Below are positions 40,377-44,350 of a DNA stretch of 44,350 nt, in pieces; position 1 is the first letter of the stretch; the number at the start of each line of letters is the position of its first letter. Under the pieces are notes generated by a model. That model made no database searches. It worked only from the letters and a program-made list of their open reading frames with translations, and was not told the DNA's origin. The translations under genes and the position numbers were made by a program. The stretch comes from Acidaminococcaceae bacterium (lineage in GTDB: Bacteria; Bacillota; Negativicutes; Acidaminococcales; Acidaminococcaceae): contig JAFZIG010000040.1 of assembly GCA_017554485.1 (NCBI GenBank), positions 1 through 44,350 on the forward strand. The letters are read 5' to 3'.

Positions 40377-43007
40377 ATGGATAGAAAAGGATTAACAACC
40401 GCGGAAGCGCTGGAGATGGCTAAAAAGGGAAGAAACGTACTCACCCAGGGAAAGAAGAAGAGCCTCTTTTCCATAGTTCTGGAGCAGTTTGCCTCGCCGC
40501 TGCTGCTTCTGCTGGTGGCCGCGTCGGTCATTTCCATACTGACCGGGGAGGTTGTGGACGGCATCATCATCATTGTGGTAGTGCTGGCCAATGTCATCAT
40601 CGGCACCGTGCAGGAAATTTCGGCGGAGAAATCCGTGGAAGCGCTGAAACGCATCAATGCGTCCACGGCCGTGGTGATCCGGGACGGCATGGAGACGGAG
40701 ATTCCCGCGGCGGACCTGGTGGAGGGCGATTACGTGATCCTGGAGGCAGGACGCGTGGTGCCTGCGGACCTGGCGCTGGTGCAGACAAGCTCCCTGAAGG
40801 TCAATGAATCGGCCCTGACGGGGGAGAGCGTGGCGGTGGAGAAGGACTGCAACGAACAGAGCGATGAGAAGACGCCCCTCGGCGACCGTAAGGATAAGGC
40901 TTTCATGTCCACCTTGGTGGAGTACGGCCGCGGCGAAGGCGTGGTGGAAAAGATCGGCGACCGTACCGAGATCGGCAAGATTTCCGGCATGCTTCATAAT
41001 ATCGAGAAGCAGGAGACGCCGCTGCAGAAGAATCTGGACAGCATCTCCAAGGTGCTGGGTATCGCGGGCGTGGTGCTGTGTATCGTGATGTTTGCCTGCC
41101 AGATCTTTATTTACCGTACGCCTGTCATCGAAACGCTGATGATCTCCATCGCGTTTGCCGTGGCGGTGATTCCGGAAGGGCTTGCCACCGTGGTAACGCT
41201 GGTGCTTACGGCCGGCATTCAGGAAATGAGCAAGCGCAACGCCATCGTCAAGCAGATCCACGCGGTGGAAACCCTGGGCGCGGTGAATGTGATCTGTTCG
41301 GATAAGACGGGCACCCTGACCCAGAACCGGATGACGGTGGTGAAATGGTATCTTTCCGGCGAGGTGACGGAGCCGGAAGAGCTGCCAGAGGACAGTAAGG
41401 TTTTCGCCAGGCTTCTGGAAGGATTCCTGGCCTGTAACGACGCCAAGTATTCCGAAGAGACCGGCGAGGAGATCGGCGATCCCACGGAAACTGCGTTCAT
41501 CAAGTACGCGAAGGATAATAAGCTGGGCTATTACGATATCATGTCCGGCATTACCCGGTTTGACGAGATCCCCTTTGATTCCGGACGGAAGATGATGACT
41601 ACCCTGGACCGGGTGGAACGGGATGGCGAAATTAAGAATATTTCCTATACGAAGGGCGCCATTGATTCCGTTATCGTGAGATGCGACCGCATTCTGGACG
41701 AGGACGGCATACGGGAGATCACCAACGAGGACGTTGTCCAAGCCACCCAGTCGGCGGATATCATGAGTGCCCAGGCGTTGCGTGTGCTGGCCCTGGCGTA
41801 CCGGGAAGGGGATACCGTTCCTCAGGAAAAGGATATGATATTCGTGGGGCTGGGCGCCATGATCGACCCGCCTAAGGAAGGCGTGCGGGAAACCGTGGAC
41901 GAATGCCATCACGCGGGCATCGACGTGGCCATGATCACGGGCGACCACAAAATCACGGCCTTTGCCATCGCCAAGGAGCTGGATATTGCCACGGACATTT
42001 CCCAGAGTATTTCCGGCGCGGAGATTGATGAGATGGATCCAGAGGAATTTAAGAAGAATGTACTGGATTACCGCGTCTTCGCCAGAGTGTCTCCGGAGAA
42101 CAAGGTGCAGATCGTGCAGGCGTTCCAGTCCCACGGCAAGATCTGCTCCATGACGGGGGACGGCGTCAACGACGCGCCTTCCCTGAAAGCGGCGGACATC
42201 GGCGTGGCCATGGGCATCGGCGGTACGGAAGTGGCCAAGGATGCCGCGGAGATGATCCTGGTGGACGACAATTTCATCACCATCAAGAATGCCGTGATGG
42301 AAGGCCGGAACCTGTTCAATAATATCAAGAAATCGGTGGTGTACCTGCTGCGGTCCAATTTCGGTGAGGTGGTGCTGATGGCGTCGGCCATCTTCGCGGG
42401 CCTGTCCTCGCCCCTTTCCACCATCCAGATCCTGTGGGTGAACCTGCTTACGGATACGGCGCCTTCCCTGGCCCTTGGCATGGACGTGGGTTCGGACGCC
42501 GTCATGAACGAAAAGCCCAGGGACGTAAAGGCCGGCATTTTAAATAACAGCGATTACCTGAACATCGTGATCCAGGGCGTGATCAGCGGCGGCGTGGCGC
42601 TCCTGGCGTTCCTGCTCCCCGTCATTGCTCAGTACGGGACGGGGAACATTCTGAGTAACTTAAGCGGCAACGAAGAGCTGTTGAAACTGTGCCGGACTTA
42701 CTGCTTCAGCACCCTGGCCATCAATGAGATGCTGATGGCCTACGTCTGCAAGGTCAAGGGCAGCCTTGCCTTTGCCACGAAAGAATCCTGGAACAACAAA
42801 GCTCTCAATATCATCACGGCCATTGGCATTCTGCTGCAGATCGGCGTACTGCTGATTCCCCCCATGCGTACTCTGCTGAAGCTGGCGCCTGTGGGGGCGG
42901 TTGACATTGCGCTGATCCTCTTCATCGCAGTGGCCGGCGTTATGATCAACGCGGCGATCACCCTGGCGAAAGAGCGCCTCGACATCAAACGGGAACGGAA
43001 CCTGTAG
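40377..43007 (+). CDS. P-type cation ATPase, Ca2+-transporting (P2A/P2B type)
   Basis: 876 residues, full length, inner membrane. N-terminal cation-ATPase domain, M1-M2, actuator domain with TGES (ALTGESVAVEKD), M4 ion motif VIPEGLATVV, phosphorylation site Asp309 in CSDKTGTLTQN, ATP-binding ITKGAI-like KGAIDSV, hinge MTGDGVNDAPSLKAADIGVA, and six C-terminal helices, M6 with NLLTDTAPSLALGMD. The arrangement matches bacterial LMCA1/SERCA-like calcium exporters; metal selectivity is inferred from PEGL and the M6 pattern. Stands alone. RBS AGAGGTAAGG. Confidence 0.93.
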   Translation: MDRKGLTTAEALEMAKKGRNVLTQGKKKSLFSIVLEQFASPLLLLLVAASVISILTGEVVDGIIIIVVVLANVIIGTVQEISAEKSVEALKRINASTAVVIRDGMETEIPAADLVEGDYVILEAGRVVPADLALVQTSSLKVNESALTGESVAVEKDCNEQSDEKTPLGDRKDKAFMSTLVEYGRGEGVVEKIGDRTEIGKISGMLHNIEKQETPLQKNLDSISKVLGIAGVVLCIVMFACQIFIYRTPVIETLMISIAFAVAVIPEGLATVVTLVLTAGIQEMSKRNAIVKQIHAVETLGAVNVICSDKTGTLTQNRMTVVKWYLSGEVTEPEELPEDSKVFARLLEGFLACNDAKYSEETGEEIGDPTETAFIKYAKDNKLGYYDIMSGITRFDEIPFDSGRKMMTTLDRVERDGEIKNISYTKGAIDSVIVRCDRILDEDGIREITNEDVVQATQSADIMSAQALRVLALAYREGDTVPQEKDMIFVGLGAMIDPPKEGVRETVDECHHAGIDVAMITGDHKITAFAIAKELDIATDISQSISGAEIDEMDPEEFKKNVLDYRVFARVSPENKVQIVQAFQSHGKICSMTGDGVNDAPSLKAADIGVAMGIGGTEVAKDAAEMILVDDNFITIKNAVMEGRNLFNNIKKSVVYLLRSNFGEVVLMASAIFAGLSSPLSTIQILWVNLLTDTAPSLALGMDVGSDAVMNEKPRDVKAGILNNSDYLNIVIQGVISGGVALLAFLLPVIAQYGTGNILSNLSGNEELLKLCRTYCFSTLAINEMLMAYVCKVKGSLAFATKESWNNKALNIITAIGILLQIGVLLIPPMRTLLKLAPVGAVDIALILFIAVAGVMINAAITLAKERLDIKRERNL

Positions 43008-43075
43008 GGGATTGCAGAACAGGCGGGGTGTATCGCCCTCGCAAAAGTTAAAAAGAATCCCCGGTGCATACTTAA

Positions 43076-43104
43076 TTAACGATTTTGTAGAAACTTGTTA
43101 TACT
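43076..43104 (+). promoter_or_regulatory. Promoter of the GlcD-like gene
   Basis: TTAACG (43076-43081), 17 bases, TATACT (43099-43104), about 144 bases before the start codon. Confidence 0.55.
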
Positions 43105-43162
43105 TTTAGAAGTTTGTTGCGTTACAGAATCAGATTATGATAAAATAATAATGATTTTAAGA

Positions 43163-43187
43163 TGGTCATTACTATAAAACCTGACCA
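43163..43187. promoter_or_regulatory. Candidate operator upstream of the GlcD-like gene
   Basis: TGGTCA (43163-43168) and TGACCA (43182-43187) form an inverted repeat with a 13-base centre, downstream of the promoter. GntR-type regulators of hydroxy-acid oxidase operons use TGGTC-like half-sites, but usually closer together. Confidence 0.3.
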
Positions 43188-43247
43188 AAAGTTTATTATT
43201 ACATCTTAAAGCGAAGATAACAGTTCTTTGATTAGGAGGAGGATCTA

Positions 43248-44350
43248 ATGTCTTTTCAATCCCTGACCCCTGAGGTGCTTGCACAACTTACCGCCGCGCT
43301 CCCCGAAAGCGTTCTGACCGGGGACCAGCTTAGCGAGGACTATGCCCACGATGAGATGATTTCCGCCGGTTTCCGTATGCCGGACGCCGTGGTCCGGGCG
43401 CAGTCGACGGAGGAGGTCTCAAAAGCCTGCAAAATTCTGTACGAGAATAACATCCCCATCATTCCCCGCGGGGCCGGAACCGGGCTCAGCGGCGGCTGTG
43501 CGCCCATCTGCGGCGGTGTGGTCATAGATATGACCAGGATGAATCATATTCTGCGCTGGGATCTGGACAACGGCCTGGTTCACATTGAAGCCGGCGTCCT
43601 GCTGGCTGACCTGGCCGCCGCCTGCACGGAGCGGGATATGTTTTATCCGCCCGACCCCGGCCAGCGGTTCGCCGCGGTGGGTGGAAACGTGGCCACCAAC
43701 GCCGGTGGGATGAGGGCAGTGAAATACGGCTGTACCCGTGAATATGTCCGCACCATGACGGTGGTGCTTCCCGACGGCCGTGTGGTGAAGCTGGGCGGTG
43801 AGCCCAGCAAAAACAGTTCCGGGTATTCCCTCATGCATCTGATGGTTGGTTCTGAAGGTACACTGGGAATCATCACAGAATTGGGGCTGAAGATCATCCC
43901 CCAGCCAAAATTCACGGTCTCCCTTCTGGGATTGTTCGAAGATCTGGCGGCCTGTATCCGCTGCGTGCCTGTGGTCAAGCGCTCCGGACTGGACCCCCAG
44001 TCTCTGGAATTTATGCCCCGTTCCAATGTAGAACGGGCGGAGAAATTCACGGAAAAGGTGGTCTATCCTGCCAAGAGCGAGGGGACTGACGTGGGAGCGT
44101 ATCTTCTGACCAGCTTTGACTGCCGCCGGGAGGAGGAGATGGAAGAGGTCATGGAGGCAGCCGCCGAAGTTATGCTGGAAGGCGGCGCGCTGGATGTCAT
44201 CGTGTTTGATAATGCCAATGCGATGAAAGCAGCCTGGGATATGCGCAGGGCAGTGCCGGAAGCCATCCTCGAAACCTATGATAAGGTGGAGGAATGTGAC
44301 ATCGTGGTTCCTATCAGCTACATCGCAGAGGTCGTGGACTATGCGCTGAG
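43248..44350 (+). CDS. FAD-binding oxidoreductase, GlcD/lactate-dehydrogenase type (partial)
   Basis: Starts at ATG 43248 with AGGAGGAGG upstream and runs off the window after 367 codons of about 460-470. FAD-binding PCMH domain: PDAVVRAQSTEEVSKACKIL, IPIIPRGAGTGLSGGCAPI (FAD pyrophosphate loop), GQRFAAVGGNVATNAGGMRA, KYGCTREYVRTMTVVLPDG and VGSEGTLGIITELGLKI. It then enters the FAD-oxidase C-terminal domain. The family oxidises 2-hydroxy acids (glycolate, D-lactate, 2-hydroxyglutarate), passing electrons to ETF or an Fe-S partner; the partner gene would lie beyond the edge. Confidence 0.93.
   Translation, partial: MSFQSLTPEVLAQLTAALPESVLTGDQLSEDYAHDEMISAGFRMPDAVVRAQSTEEVSKACKILYENNIPIIPRGAGTGLSGGCAPICGGVVIDMTRMNHILRWDLDNGLVHIEAGVLLADLAAACTERDMFYPPDPGQRFAAVGGNVATNAGGMRAVKYGCTREYVRTMTVVLPDGRVVKLGGEPSKNSSGYSLMHLMVGSEGTLGIITELGLKIIPQPKFTVSLLGLFEDLAACIRCVPVVKRSGLDPQSLEFMPRSNVERAEKFTEKVVYPAKSEGTDVGAYLLTSFDCRREEEMEEVMEAAAEVMLEGGALDVIVFDNANAMKAAWDMRRAVPEAILETYDKVEECDIVVPISYIAEVVDYAL

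Noticed and set aside
40392..42134. 580-codon minus-strand frame opposite the P-type ATPase
   Set aside because: Coding shadow: His/Arg/Gln-rich low-complexity translation, while the plus strand has every P-type ATPase motif.
1..44350. CRISPR arrays, tRNA or rRNA genes
   Set aside because: No regularly spaced repeats and no cloverleaf or rRNA segments were seen while reading; a tRNAscan and CRISPR search would settle this.

Overview
This window is bacterial chromosome, gene-dense and moderately GC-rich, with strong AGGAGG-type ribosome sites and textbook -35/-10 promoters. The mix points to an anaerobic Firmicute of the Negativicutes, possibly Acidaminococcaceae: a T-box leader, a PdtaS/EutW-type kinase with an ANTAR regulator, rubrerythrin, and no respiratory operons. 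No rRNA, tRNA, prophage or CRISPR array was seen. The taxonomic call is an inference from gene content, not from a marker gene.

Left part (1-10 kb, minus strand): carB (cut by the window edge) and carA; a kinase/ANTAR-regulator operon; purF; amt encoding an Amt-PII fusion; and rubrerythrin. These are mostly nitrogen, glutamine and pyrimidine/purine functions. The amt leader carries a strong intrinsic terminator in front of the start codon. A small A..G.. hexaloop hairpin, the kind ANTAR proteins bind, overlaps its 5' arm. This suggests that the regulator encoded 3-5 kb away antiterminates amt.

Middle part (10-26 kb): an unknown protein behind a structured leader; a TIM-barrel protein; a membrane diguanylate cyclase; a ferredoxin/NapH-like pair; an FMN-dependent 2-hydroxy-acid oxidase homologue; a methionine operon (metA-metY) behind a methionine-type T-box with an internal duplication; then a 1322-residue GGDEF-EAL-sensor-GGDEF protein and a membrane EAL protein. 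Three c-di-GMP proteins therefore lie within about 13 kb.

Right part (26-44 kb): a patchwork of accessory genes (CGGC protein, two unknown proteins, two TauE/SafE permeases, GNAT, GH84 glycosidase, alpha/beta hydrolase, C69 dipeptidase, mutM, tag, Fic/Doc protein) mixed with scars and remnants. The scars include a mutM gene collapsed to its two ends, a 157-bp MITE that supplies the stop codon of the GH84 gene, gene tails shared between two loci, and a truncated methyltransferase abutting a mobile-element gene fragment. The Fic/Doc gene has a perfect promoter embedded in four alternating copies of one operator motif, and its catalytic His is replaced by Gln. The window closes with a PcaB/PurB-like lyase, a calcium-type P-type ATPase and the start of a GlcD-type flavoprotein.

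Start codons were chosen from ribosome binding sites, so several differ from the longest reading frame. All family assignments are from reading the translated sequence, with no database search.
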